Assembly (NCBI GenBank): GCA_022605425.2 | Contig: JAKIMF020000004.1 | Coordinates: forward strand, 431,501-495,500 | Direction of reading: 5' to 3' | Source of the DNA: Hamiltosporidium tvaerminnensis | Taxonomy: Eukaryota; Microsporidia; Dubosqiidae | Length of the DNA stretch: 64,000 nt | Shown: positions 41,869 through 51,995 of the stretch, piece after piece | Numbering within the stretch: the stretch's first letter is position 1 | Layout: each line of letters opens with the position of its first letter | The notes under the pieces: generated by a model | Databases searched by the model: none | Told to the model about the DNA's origin: nothing | Seen by the model: the letters and a program-made list of their open reading frames with translations, nothing else | Program-made: the position numbers and the translations under genes

Positions 41869-44211
41869 TTAGAACTGATATATTAGTTGGTCATTTTCAT
41901 ACCAGACTATTTTATTTTCGATTTCAATGCCTGAAAGCTCTTTAAAATGATGAATAGATTCATTCAGGCTATACTTTCCATCAAAATACAGTTTTATCTT
42001 TTGTTTAAAAGAACTCGCACTAAACAATCGAAAAAAATTAATAAGATTGAAATTCAGATGCGCACCGTAAATCCCTAAAACTTTTAAATGTTTAAGATTA
42101 GATATAAAAACAATGTCTAGGTTTCTTATGGGAATATCTTGCAGAATAATTTTTTCTAGTGAATATTCCTTTTTTCTATCAAATAATTCAGAAAAATAAA
42201 TTTTTTTACATTTTGAATGATACACAGCCAAAACACGTAAAGTTATACAATTAGCCAATGATTTCTTGTCCATAGATTCTATTTTAAAAGAATCTATCGC
42301 TAGCCATTTTAAATTGTTAAATCGTTTGTTGAAAAATAATTTGTGAAGAGAACCAGCCTGAGAAGGAACAATAAGCTTAAGAATAATAATTGAAGATAGG
42401 CCCGTGAAAGCTAAATAATCGGAAATATAGTTACCTATTTCGCCAATATGAAAATATTCCAAATTATCTAACTTCATTCTATTTTTTTTAAAAATTTTCA
42501 AACAAAAAGAAAAATTATCATTAGAATGGAAAATAAATTTTTTTACATTCGGCATAGAATTTATGAATTCAAATATTCCATTTGGATTTTCAAATTTACA
42601 GGCTGTAATAACCAATTCATGCATTATTAAATGGTTTGCATAACTTCTAGGTTGTTTTCTAAATATTAAACTAGATGCTGATATTTTAATTTGTTTTAAG
42701 TTTGGAAATAATAAAATATTACTTAAAAATGTATCGGTTAATTTGGATTTACAAATACCTAGGAACTTTATATTGTTACTTATATCCAAACTTTGAATCT
42801 TTAACTCATTCATGGAAATATCATGGAAACATAAGCCTATTTTTTCAGTTTTTCCAAGATTTAAAATGGAAAGTTTGAATGCTACAAAGAAATCGAAAAT
42901 TATTTTGTATGAAAAATACATTTGATATTTAGTGCAATTCAAAGCTTCCTGTGAAATTGAATTTCTATTTTCATTTATAATTTTTTTTACATCAAAAGTT
43001 TCAAACTTGTATGGTCTATTAGAACTGCAATATAAATATTTAGAAAATTCCCTACTTTTGATAATATCATTCAATATAGAAACCAAACTTTGTATATAAG
43101 CAAATGTTGTGTAAGAAATAACCGTGGATTCGAAGGAACAGCGGAAAATATAAATACTTTCTAATGATAAAAACTTTTCGAAAAATTTTTCTGAGAAAGA
43201 AGAAAATTGGCAATCATAGAAAAATAAAATTTTAGCCATTTCAAAAATCTCAGCTTCAAGGATATGTTCGAGGAATTTATTGTCCTTCCAAGCATAAAAG
43301 CAAAGTTCCTCACATGATCTGCAAAATCTTGATAAAGAAACACTCAAAACAATATCTTTTGATTGATAATAATATAGAGCAACTCTATGAGGTTGGATTA
43401 GCCTGAAAATTTTTTCAAAAGCATAAATGAATTTAATATCGCATCTTATACGCTTTCTAGTTTCATCGTTAAACTCCGAAGTAAGATAAAAGAAATCTTT
43501 ATTGGAGCAAAAATTCGAACTACTGTTTTGAATTATTTTTTTTCTAATATTTTTTTCCGGGATTTCTTCGAACAATGACTCTAAATCAAATAAATATATT
43601 TTGCCGAATTCATATATAATACTTTTAAATACAGATGATGAAGTGGTGATTTTTTTAACCAAATCGCCATTCGAAATTTTTTTTTCGTTATTTAAAATAG
43701 CTGAAAGCATAATGATTCGAACAAACTGATTAAAAATTTCATCTTTTTTAAACTTAAATATATCAAGTATATGAATCAACAGTACATAATCTGTTACTTT
43801 CAAGTTTTCTTTGATATCGTGTATGTAATTTAAGCTTTTCAAAAAATATAAAAAATCCCTATATTTTAATAGACTTGATCTAATATAGATGTTTATCCTT
43901 TTTTCTGTTTCATTATTAAGCTTAAAACTCAATAGAAATCTTTTTCTATTGGTAATTGTGTGGTTAATACAATCAATACACTCTTCGTGTTTAAAACAGT
44001 TATATCTTCGTTTTACAAACCCTGAAAAATATTCCTTTTCTCCTTTATTGCGAGTAAGATTTGATTCCTGTTCGTTAGATTCGTTATAGAAATGTAAAAC
44101 GATTGGATTATCTGCCTTTAAAGTTGCAAATAGACAAATAAATAAGAAAATACTCATTATTTTGATATTATGACCGATCCTTAGATATAATATCATGTTC
44201 GAAATATTCAT
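41869..44211 (-). CDS. Secreted LRR-like protein
   Basis: A 780-residue protein. The ATG at 44211 lies 3 bases after a CCCC run (a TTG one codon upstream is not used). A hydrophobic signal segment (IMSIFLFICLFATLKA, about 18-34) is followed by a short Cys cluster HEECIDC. The first half is helical. The second half (about 470-780) has irregular leucine-rich repeats: LDISNNIKFLGICKSKL, FPNLKQIKISAS, LDNLEYFHIGEIG, LKHLKVLGIYGAHL. Overall architecture and the Cys cluster match the gene at 52551-54971 and the wreck at 10140-12429. Probably an exported or surface protein of an expanded family; partner unknown. Confidence 0.8.
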   Translation of the reverse strand: MNISNMILYLRIGHNIKIMSIFLFICLFATLKADNPIVLHFYNESNEQESNLTRNKGEKEYFSGFVKRRYNCFKHEECIDCINHTITNRKRFLLSFKLNNETEKRINIYIRSSLLKYRDFLYFLKSLNYIHDIKENLKVTDYVLLIHILDIFKFKKDEIFNQFVRIIMLSAILNNEKKISNGDLVKKITTSSSVFKSIIYEFGKIYLFDLESLFEEIPEKNIRKKIIQNSSSNFCSNKDFFYLTSEFNDETRKRIRCDIKFIYAFEKIFRLIQPHRVALYYYQSKDIVLSVSLSRFCRSCEELCFYAWKDNKFLEHILEAEIFEMAKILFFYDCQFSSFSEKFFEKFLSLESIYIFRCSFESTVISYTTFAYIQSLVSILNDIIKSREFSKYLYCSSNRPYKFETFDVKKIINENRNSISQEALNCTKYQMYFSYKIIFDFFVAFKLSILNLGKTEKIGLCFHDISMNELKIQSLDISNNIKFLGICKSKLTDTFLSNILLFPNLKQIKISASSLIFRKQPRSYANHLIMHELVITACKFENPNGIFEFINSMPNVKKFIFHSNDNFSFCLKIFKKNRMKLDNLEYFHIGEIGNYISDYLAFTGLSSIIILKLIVPSQAGSLHKLFFNKRFNNLKWLAIDSFKIESMDKKSLANCITLRVLAVYHSKCKKIYFSELFDRKKEYSLEKIILQDIPIRNLDIVFISNLKHLKVLGIYGAHLNFNLINFFRLFSASSFKQKIKLYFDGKYSLNESIHHFKELSGIEIENKIVWYENDQLIYQF

Positions 44212-44214
44212 CAA

Positions 44215-44218
44215 GGGG
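44215..44218 (-). promoter_or_regulatory. CCCC start-proximal motif, LRR-like gene
   Basis: CCCC three bases before the ATG at 44211. Confidence 0.55.
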
Positions 44219-44769
44219 TTTAAGTTAATTTAATAAATATTTAATTTCGTTTTAATTTAATTTAATCAAAAATATTTAATTTAATCATGACATTAATACA
44301 TTGGAAAATTCTAATCTTCTCTTTTAAAATCTTAAAAACTTTTTAACCGGAACTCTTATTTGGTAAAAACAGGCAGTATGTTACTAAAACATTATCATCT
44401 ACAATAAAAGAAATTTAGGATGTAAAAAAAGAGAAAATTAAGAAATTTTGTTTAATCATTAAATTACTCTTCTTTAAAATCTTAATTTTTCTATTTAATT
44501 ATATTAATAAGTATTTTTTTTTCAAACATTTCTGGGCTTGTAACAATCCTTCCCCCATTTTATGACGTTTCTTCTACTTTATACTCCTTTTATTTCTTTT
44601 AAATTCGACTCTAGATTTATATTTATTATTGGTTCTTCTTCGATTTCGGTTTCTTGTATAACCTCTATAGATACTCTGTCTCATATATCTTTGCATTCAA
44701 ACCTGACTCGAATCCATCTTCGTCGATTAAAAGAAATTGTTTCACCCGTCATTACAAGCCCTATGATCT
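44219..44769. other. Intergenic DNA
   Basis: A+T-rich up to about 44550, then more balanced T/C-rich sequence leading into a family B repeat. The open frames at 44562-44956 have no supporting signal. Confidence 0.45.
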
Positions 44770-45150
44770 AAAAATATGTCTCTACAATCATAAGTATTTC
44801 CAGTCTTTTAATATACATGTTAGGTTAATTTATCACAACATTGGCCAGGATTATCACATAAAAAATTATCTCAACAATAAACGTATAAATATTTGGCGCA
44901 ATTATTGGCTACTAGGTCACACTTCATATTTTTTCATTTTAAACTATTCGAAGTGAATTTCGAATAGTTATTACTGCTCAATTGAGGTTCATTATATTTT
45001 TACTTTTATAAAAACAATTATGTCCGATATATTATTCCGAATTTGGTATCGGTTTTTATTATGGTATCCACTCTTATTTCCCCACAATCGTTTTGAAACA
45101 TTTCTTGAATCAAGTAATTTCTAATTCGTTATGCGACCTAAATTTGTATC
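44770..45150. repeat. Dispersed repeat family B, copy 2
   Basis: Collinear with 9540-9960 through shared blocks (GTATTTCCAGTCTTTT, ATTATCTCAACA, TATTATTCCGAATTTGG, GGTTTTTATTATGGTA, CTTGAATCAAGTAATTTC). Contains a local inverted repeat CTATTCGAAGTGAATTTCGAATAG at 44945-44968. Class unknown. Confidence 0.55.
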
Positions 45151-45399
45151 CGTTTAGAAGGGATCTGCATTACGAAATATAAAATTAAATTTTTGTAAAA
45201 TAGATTTAACTAAACAAAGAATTTTTAATTTACTCTTCTCATTTCACATTTTATCTTTGCTTCAAATTAAAGTTTAGTTATTACTTTTATATTTCTTTCT
45301 TATTCAATATTTTTATATTTTTTATTTTCTTAACTCCACAAATATATTTTTTCCGTTCATTTCTCTGTAATTTTTTCTTTATAAATTATAAGTTTTAAT

Positions 45400-45403
45400 C
45401 CCC
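45400..45403 (+). promoter_or_regulatory. CCCC start-proximal motif, RPF1
   Basis: CCCC three bases before the ATG. Confidence 0.6.
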
Positions 45404-45406
45404 ATT

Positions 45407-45976
45407 ATGACAGATTATAACGTACTAATTTCAACAGTAAAAAACGAAAATAGCGAAAATACAATATTACTATGTAAAGAATTACAAAAGATAATTCCAA
45501 ATTCAATTTACACACAAGATATACTTACAACACCAATAAAGATACAAATACTAGAACATAACAAACTTCCTTACACTATAAAAATCGCATATAAAGATAT
45601 AAAATATGATTTTAAAATAATCGAATATAAATCGACCAAAGCACTTAACAATCAAAATCAAATCAGTGGATACAATCCCCAACTAGTCGTTAACAATTTT
45701 AATACCGATATCGGAACAAATATACTTAATATTCTTATGGAATTATTTCCATACGATTTTAGCGCACGAAACAGACAAGTAGTGAATTTTACTAATAAAA
45801 ATGATTATATTTTCTTTAGAATGTATAGATATATTTTTAAAGAAGATAGTAGTATTGATTTTGCTGAAATTGGTCCAAGATTGATACTTAAATTGTCTAA
45901 AATAATAGATAATGAAAATACTTTCAATATTAAATACAGTTCTAAGAAATATTCAAGTGAAACAGCAATCATTTAA
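45407..45976 (+). CDS. RPF1: Brix-domain ribosome biogenesis factor, probably Rpf1
   Basis: A 189-residue protein consisting of a single Brix fold, which binds pre-rRNA during ribosome assembly. Signatures: YNVLISTVKNENSENTILLCKEL, PNSIYT, NPQLVVNNFNTDIG, LFPYDF, RQVVNFTNKNDYIFFRMYRYIF and EIGPRLILKL. The RQVV..FFR.YRYIF and GPRxxLKL wording fits Rpf1 (60S, 25S rRNA processing) better than Imp4 (40S), though Imp4 remains possible. It lacks the N-terminal extension of yeast Rpf1 (295 residues). It lies 348 bp upstream of the co-oriented isopentenyltransferase. Confidence 0.78.
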   Translation: MTDYNVLISTVKNENSENTILLCKELQKIIPNSIYTQDILTTPIKIQILEHNKLPYTIKIAYKDIKYDFKIIEYKSTKALNNQNQISGYNPQLVVNNFNTDIGTNILNILMELFPYDFSARNRQVVNFTNKNDYIFFRMYRYIFKEDSSIDFAEIGPRLILKLSKIIDNENTFNIKYSSKKYSSETAII

Positions 45977-46324
45977 TTTCATAGGAAATAATTTATATTA
46001 AATTTATATTTAACATTCACTTTCTAATTTTTATTTATATTTTCAATAATTAATCATATTTTTTTACCTTTTTTAAAAACTTATATTTCCATTTAATAAA
46101 CACTTAACTCTTAATTAAATTACATATTATAAATCTTCATTATCATTACGTATGTCACTATTTGTTCTCCTCTATTTTTTATTTATGTTCCTTCATATTA
46201 TTTAATGTATTTTCATATTCGTCTATTTTTCTTAATATTTATTTCCCTCTTCGTCTTTGTATTCCATTTTTTTTCGTTATTTTTCACGGTTTTAAATACA
46301 TTTTATTACCCCTTTTAGTAATCA
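45977..46324. other. Spacer between RPF1 and isopentenyltransferase
   Basis: T-rich, non-coding apart from a spurious frame. Carries the CCCC element of the downstream gene. Confidence 0.5.
46309..46312 (+). promoter_or_regulatory. CCCC start-proximal motif, isopentenyltransferase
   Basis: CCCC twelve bases before the ATG. Confidence 0.5.
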
Positions 46325-47539
46325 ATGTTTATTATTGCTGGATGTACTGGTATTGGTAAAACAGAAATAGCGAATTTATTATCAAAAAAATATTCTTTAC
46401 TTTTGATATCTTGTGACTCAATACAAATATACAAAGATATGAATATAGGATCAAATAAAGGTACTTCTAATACAAATCATAGTTTAATTGATATATCTTG
46501 TTGGAAAGAAAGATTTAATTTGTACAAATTTGAACAGAAATTGTTAGAAATATTAAATGAAAATAAAGATAATAAAATACCTTGTATTGTAGGTGGAACT
46601 GGTTTATATTTAATAAATATTCAAAGTGAATATAAGATAGAATATGTAAATAATAAGAGATATACTAATACTATGGAATCTAAAGATATTAGTAATAGAT
46701 ACATTAATACTATGGACTCTAATGATATTAGTAATAGATATATTAATACTATGGAATCTAATGATATAAATAATAATAGATCTATTAATACTATGGAATC
46801 TAATGATATTAGTAAAAGTAAATACATTGATAATAAAAATAATGAATATATCAATGATAAAGAATCAAAAGATATATCAAATAACAATTATATTTCAAAT
46901 GAATTCAACTATTTAGGGAATAAAATAATTAAATGTAATTTTAAGTTTTTCCTTACTACAAAACGAGAAATTCTTTACAGAAAAGTGGATAAAAGATGTG
47001 AAGAAATGATATTAAATGGATTTTTATATGAAATTATTACTCTTTATTTTGAGGGATTAAACGATAATTATATATCAGGAAGATCCATCGGTTATAGAGA
47101 TGGTTTAGATTTTATTAATAAATTATATCAAAGAATCAAAGAACATAGTTTTGATAAATCTGAAATATTTCAGGATTTGGGATATTTTGTTGAGAATTTT
47201 AAAGAATTTTTAGAGATTTTTAAGCGCAAAACAAGAAATTACATTGCAAGACAAGAATGTTGGTATAAAAATAGAGGATATATTTGGATAGATTGTAGTA
47301 AATACAATGCTTATGATATCATTTCAAAATGTATAGAATATTTGACAGATAAAAACTTAAATTTTAATGAAATAGATTGTTTCCTAAAGGATATACATAA
47401 GAATTCAATTGAGGTAAATAAAAATTCCTTTAAATTATTAAAAAGATATAACAGTAACAATGAATGTTTTAATAATAATTTCAACTTTGATAAATTTATC
47501 AAAGATTTGATTGAAAAACTAATAAATTTTAATAAATAA
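46325..47539 (+). CDS. MOD5: tRNA dimethylallyltransferase (MiaA/Mod5)
   Basis: Transfers the dimethylallyl group from DMAPP to A37 of tRNAs reading UNN codons. P-loop GCTGIGKT (6-13), catalytic/acceptor motif SCDSIQIYKDMNIG (29-42), PCIVGGTGLYL (86-96), then GFLYEI and GRSIGYRDGLDF. KRKTRNYIARQECWYKNRG follows, corresponding to the RQxxWF tRNA-binding helix. The segment that normally forms the tRNA-contacting insertion domain (about 103-197) is replaced by low-complexity Asn/Ser-rich sequence with four 13-14-residue repeats (YINTMESNDISNR type). There is no C-terminal zinc finger as in yeast Mod5 or human TRIT1. 404 residues. Confidence 0.9.
   Translation: MFIIAGCTGIGKTEIANLLSKKYSLLLISCDSIQIYKDMNIGSNKGTSNTNHSLIDISCWKERFNLYKFEQKLLEILNENKDNKIPCIVGGTGLYLINIQSEYKIEYVNNKRYTNTMESKDISNRYINTMDSNDISNRYINTMESNDINNNRSINTMESNDISKSKYIDNKNNEYINDKESKDISNNNYISNEFNYLGNKIIKCNFKFFLTTKREILYRKVDKRCEEMILNGFLYEIITLYFEGLNDNYISGRSIGYRDGLDFINKLYQRIKEHSFDKSEIFQDLGYFVENFKEFLEIFKRKTRNYIARQECWYKNRGYIWIDCSKYNAYDIISKCIEYLTDKNLNFNEIDCFLKDIHKNSIEVNKNSFKLLKRYNSNNECFNNNFNFDKFIKDLIEKLINFNK
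46664..46825 (+). repeat. In-frame minisatellite inside the isopentenyltransferase
   Basis: Four units starting at about 46664, 46703, 46742 and 46784 (39, 39 and 42 bp), each containing ATTAATACTATGGAATCTAA or a close variant. Unit length is a multiple of three, so copy number can change without breaking the frame. Confidence 0.85.
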
Positions 47540-48145
47540 TTTTTTTTGTTACTTTGATTAACCTTCTTTTGAAATAATGTAACATAAATTACATTGTAGT
47601 TTATTATAAAACGGTTTCAAGTTTTTTCTTAAAAATGTTTAGAATTTAGAAGAATAGATATTCAAATTTACTCAGATTTAAATTCTCATTATAATTTAAT
47701 GATATTTGAAACGATCAAACAAAAAAAAATATTGAGAAATATTATTTGTTTTATTTAACTTTTTAAATAAAGTTTAAATCGAGTATTTCAAAGTATATTT
47801 GATGGATTAATTCCTTGTTTGATAAAATTCTGGGTTAAGATATTTTTACCATTTTTATATGTTTTCTTCTACCTCTTTAACCACTGCTGTCTCTTCTTAC
47901 AAATCCGACTCTTCATTTATTTTATTGGTCGTTTGATAGGTTAAAAATATAATTTAAAAATAAATTTTTGATCGAATTTATATTTTACGCATATTTCTTT
48001 GAATTTAAATATTAAATTTTGATTAATTAAATTAAAAATAGGAAAAACATTAAATGTGTTTTCATTTTTATTTAATTTCGTAAAATCATGTATTAAAGTA
48101 TAAATAGAGATCAAATAAAAAAAAAATGATTTATTGTCATTAGCT
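47540..48145. other. Convergent spacer
   Basis: A+T-rich DNA between the isopentenyltransferase and the cullin 3' flank. Contains a retrotransposon 3'-end fragment at 47825-47945. Confidence 0.5.
47825..47945 (-). mobile_element. Retrotransposon pol 3'-end fragment
   Basis: The minus strand matches 5065-5190 over about 105 bp, including GAGTCGGATTTG and TTAACCCAGAATTTTATC. Same acidic reading VVKEVEENI. An isolated 3' end with no pol body nearby. Confidence 0.5.
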
Positions 48146-48370
48146 CACAAAAAAATTACTTAAATAACGAAATTAAGACAGATTTCAAACGGTTAAAGCA
48201 AAAGTCTTTAGGAATATTTAAACACAAAAATTACTTAAATAACGAAATTAAGACAGATTTCAAACAGTTAAAGCAAAAGTCTTTAGGAATATTGAAACAC
48301 AAAAATTACTTAAATAACGAAATAAAGACGGATTTCAAACCTTAAACTAAGTGTCTTAGGAATATTTAAA
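48146..48370. repeat. Three-copy ~76-bp tandem repeat downstream of cullin
   Basis: Units start CACAAAAATTACTTAAATAA at 48146, 48223 and 48298. The first two are nearly identical; the third is diverged after the midpoint. The array ends about 75 bp past the stop of the minus-strand cullin gene. Confidence 0.9.
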
Positions 48371-48443
48371 CCGAAAAATTTACTACGATAAAATAGAAAC
48401 ATTACATAACATTTTTAATATTTTCATTAACCAATAGATGCAT

Positions 48444-50810
48444 TTAAGGAATATAATTAAGAATATTACCATCCAAATCCAAATATCCTTTGTAAATTAA
48501 TATTTCAATGGTTTCTTCACATTGTTCGTTTGAACATCCTAAAGTTTCAGAGCACTGATTTATTAATTCATTTTTCTGCAAAATTTTCTGTGATTTCATT
48601 TTACTCATAATAATAGAATTTAATCTGGTTTTTAATTTTTGTGTTTCAAATTCATTTTCATCGGGACTTTCATTTTCGGTCATTTTTATTTTGAAATTCG
48701 TAGGAATTATATTTAAATTTGTTGAAATATTAAAATTAACAAAATATTCATTATTTTCTTCTAAAATGACATTTGCGTCACACATTTTACAAAAATTTTG
48801 ATCAAAAAATTCAATAGAAATTTGATTTTCCAATTCTAATTTTGAAATTCGTTTTTTTTCTGATATTTTTTTTAAAATTAAATATTGAATCACCGACATT
48901 CCAATTTCAAAATTATTAATTGCAACAACACAACTACTTAAACAATTCATCCATGTAAATTTCACACGAGGAAATTCTTTATTAACTTTTTTTGTATATT
49001 TTTCTTCTAATTTTAACAATTCAGAAGGCCAAACCGTATCACAATTTTCATATTCCGGCCATCTACACATTTTCATTTCTAAAATTTCAGAATTTAAAAA
49101 AGTTTTTCTATTTTTAAAATCTGTCACCATCACCTCCATTTTATGTGTGTAATGCTTATGAATCAAAGATTTAAATCCTTTAATAATTTTATCTTCAATT
49201 TGTAAATTTACAAATTTTTTACCCAACAATCTATTACCAAGAAATTCTCTATAAGTTTCTTCAAATTGTTCTTTTTCACTCACTTTATAAAAAACATACG
49301 TACAAATTTTAATAAGAACATTCAATTCTCCTTCCATTTCTTCTAAAATATTTTCATTTAAAATTTTATCTTCCAACTTATTTTCTTTCAAAACATCTGA
49401 CACATAATCAGGCTTTTTACCAAATACAGAATACCCTTCACTTTCTTCATCAATTGTAATCGTTTTTCTTCTTCTTATTCCACTTCTAAAATTTCCATAA
49501 TCATTACTTCTTATAATAGTTGTTTCACAAGAAATACTAGAACTTTTATCTTCACTATTATCATCTTTTTCTTCATAAAAGCTTTCTTCCAAAGAAAATA
49601 TTTTATTTTCTTGATTTAAAATTTCATAAAATTTTATTACAAATTGATTTAAATACCAAATTGTTCCCAAAATAGTAACGGATTGCTTTTCACTTATAAA
49701 ATTGTCAATACATTCATCCAGGATTTTTTTAATATTTTCATTCGATCCCACACCATTTTCTATCATTTTCAAATACAAAATATTCATCTCGTAAAATACA
49801 ATAAAAAAATCCTGGTAATTTTTTATTCTTAAAATTTCATTTTTAAAAAAATTCTTTAATCTTTCAATAAAATTATCTTGGAGATTTACATTAAACAATA
49901 TATTATTCAATGTCTGTAATTCAGGTGTATTCACAATATTTTTGAAATATTTTTCTGTAAAAACACTTTCAGAAAATAATTTTTTTAAAGCAGATTTTTC
50001 AATTATATGAAATACATCACTCAAATAACTGGTTTTTCTTTCTATAAAAAGAAGTTTATTAACTTGTTCCACATAAAATGCTCCAATGTTTTCTTTGGCA
50101 CTATTATATGTGAAACGAGAATCGGCCCCTAAAAACCTTTTTAATGTCTCATTGCTCACTTCTGTTTTCAAAATACTTCTCAATTCACAAACATATTTTC
50201 TTACCAAATATTTCTTTATAATATAAAAAGATTTTCTAAAAAAATGATTATTCTGTAAAATTTTAAACGTATTTGATAAAACAGTTGTATCAATACTTTT
50301 GTTTTGTTTATAACTCTTAACAAGTTCTTTTAATGAAATATTAATAGAATCGATATGTAATTTTAAATACTTTTTATATATTTTTGAATGTTTATATTCA
50401 AAAACATTTTTATTTCTGTATCGATAAAAATGATTTCCTTCCATTTTCATTTTGTAAATATCAAAATTTACAGACGAAAATAAATTTAAAAGAATATTCA
50501 AATATTTTTGAGAAATATTATCAAAAATAATTATTTGTTCCAAAAATTTACAATAATTTAAACCGTCTGTACTTATATTTTTCAAGGTAATATTTTGTAT
50601 TTTTATAAGTCTCTTTAAATATTTAATTATTTTTTTATAGAAATATGAAGAATCATTCTGTAATGAAATGTTTTGTAATAAAGTATGTATTCCGTATATA
50701 TAATTGTTTTTATCTGTTGAATGTAATTTTATAAATATTTTTATTTCTTTCCACATCTTTTCTCTATAATTTTCATCTTTTTTTGGTAAAATTTGTATTA
50801 CCTCGTTCAT
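48444..50810 (-). CDS. Cullin
   Basis: Scaffold of a cullin-RING ubiquitin ligase: the N-terminal helical repeats bind a substrate adaptor, and the C-terminal cullin homology domain binds the RING subunit. Residues 1-400 are helical repeats; an acidic, disordered insertion lies at about 410-480. The cullin homology domain includes FEETYREFLGNRLLGKKF, THKMEVMVTDFKNRKTF and the CRWPEYENCDTVWPSEL region. The C-terminal winged helix has KMKSQKILQKNELI. Lys739 aligns with the neddylated Lys720 of human CUL1 (IMKMRK). 788 residues, close to CUL1/Cdc53. Which paralog it is cannot be settled by eye. The CCCC run is one base from the ATG. Confidence 0.88.
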   Translation of the reverse strand: MNEVIQILPKKDENYREKMWKEIKIFIKLHSTDKNNYIYGIHTLLQNISLQNDSSYFYKKIIKYLKRLIKIQNITLKNISTDGLNYCKFLEQIIIFDNISQKYLNILLNLFSSVNFDIYKMKMEGNHFYRYRNKNVFEYKHSKIYKKYLKLHIDSINISLKELVKSYKQNKSIDTTVLSNTFKILQNNHFFRKSFYIIKKYLVRKYVCELRSILKTEVSNETLKRFLGADSRFTYNSAKENIGAFYVEQVNKLLFIERKTSYLSDVFHIIEKSALKKLFSESVFTEKYFKNIVNTPELQTLNNILFNVNLQDNFIERLKNFFKNEILRIKNYQDFFIVFYEMNILYLKMIENGVGSNENIKKILDECIDNFISEKQSVTILGTIWYLNQFVIKFYEILNQENKIFSLEESFYEEKDDNSEDKSSSISCETTIIRSNDYGNFRSGIRRRKTITIDEESEGYSVFGKKPDYVSDVLKENKLEDKILNENILEEMEGELNVLIKICTYVFYKVSEKEQFEETYREFLGNRLLGKKFVNLQIEDKIIKGFKSLIHKHYTHKMEVMVTDFKNRKTFLNSEILEMKMCRWPEYENCDTVWPSELLKLEEKYTKKVNKEFPRVKFTWMNCLSSCVVAINNFEIGMSVIQYLILKKISEKKRISKLELENQISIEFFDQNFCKMCDANVILEENNEYFVNFNISTNLNIIPTNFKIKMTENESPDENEFETQKLKTRLNSIIMSKMKSQKILQKNELINQCSETLGCSNEQCEETIEILIYKGYLDLDGNILNYIP

Positions 50811-50811
50811 A

Positions 50812-50815
50812 GGGG
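50812..50815 (-). promoter_or_regulatory. CCCC start-proximal motif, cullin
   Basis: CCCC one base before the ATG at 50810, the tightest spacing in the window. Confidence 0.55.
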
Positions 50816-50863
50816 TGAATTTCTTTTATGCTATAATTTTATAAAATTATTATTTAAGTGAAG

Positions 50864-51995
50864 GTGAATTGTGGAGGGAGGATAACCACATAAAAAACTA
50901 TCTGCTTGGTAATGAATATGTAAAATTCGATTGTGAATTGTGGAGGAAGGATAACCACATAAAAAACTATCTGCTTGGTAATGAATATGTAAAATTCGAT
51001 TGTGAATTTGGAGGGAGGATAACCACATAAAAAACTATCTGCTTGGTAATGAATATGTAAAATTCGATTGTGAATTTGGAGGAAGGATAACCACATAAAA
51101 AACTATCTGCTTGGTAATGAATATGTAAAATTCGATTGTGAATCATTCTTTGGATTTTTTGTGGAATAAAAAATACACTACATTTTCGTTTTTACAATGG
51201 AAATTTAAATAGAAAAGTGAAGATCTATGAAATAGTGAAATATTCTCTTAAAATCTATTTTGTAGTTTTTTACGAAATTAGATTTTAAACCACGACAAAA
51301 GTTGTAAGTTATTGCTATTTAAAAGCATTTAAACTTAACCTTGGTCATCAAATTAGAAGACCTAAGGTTTAGGGCATACAAAAAACATATCATTTAAAAA
51401 GGCGAAGACTGATATACAGGCTATTCTGTTGGTATTGCTGTAAATAAGATCATGAGGCTATATAATTATTCAAATAAAACCCAATTACTTCATGAGGTTA
51501 TCTACATAGATTATCTAACATTGATGGGATATGATAATAAATGATAAGTTATAATATTGATCACTTATAAATATACCTAAGTTTTAAATGAAGATATCTT
51601 TTCACAATAATATATCATTTACTATGGAAGAAACTAGTGGTAGTAAATGTAAATCAATCGGTATAATAGTACAAAGTCTAATTAGACCCTTATTAGTTGC
51701 TGGGATTTATTAAAGACAAATGAACATTAGGTTCAATGAGTAAGGGAAGTGGTAATGCTGTAAAGTTATAAGGCAGCCCTAAATTTAGTTTTTCACTCCG
51801 ATCATACTCTGATTAACTCAAATTACCAAACGCGTTCCAAATTTTTCTTCGTTAAATAGCTTATACGTAGCTTTTTAAGAAAATCATCAAGCTTTAAGCA
51901 TCCAAGAAATATAAATGGAGTGTTTGTGAGCGGTTATCTATGTAAAATCTAGAAAATACTTTAAAAATATTCCACCATTTATTACTTTTTTGGAA
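50864..51995 (+). repeat. Dispersed repeat family A, copy 6, with amplified 5' end
   Basis: The 5' 68-bp part of the element is present in four consecutive copies (see next entry). A diverged body follows to about 51440, then about 0.4 kb of sequence not seen in other copies, then the recognisable 3' end (GGAGTGTTTGTGAGCGG, TTCCACCATTTATTACTTTT) to about 51995. It begins 54 bp upstream of the cullin ATG. Confidence 0.75.
50871..51143 (+). repeat. 68-69 bp tandem array from family A 5' end
   Basis: Four nearly identical units starting at 50871, 50940, 51008 and 51076, each GTGGAGG(G/A)AGGATAACCACA followed by a block ending GTAAAATTCGATTGTGAATT. Only the first two begin with GTGG; the later ones have TTGG. 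Near-identity implies recent amplification. Confidence 0.95.

Noticed and set aside
44562-44956. Two overlapping plus-strand ORFs
   Set aside because: They lie in or next to a diverged family B repeat and show no coding features.
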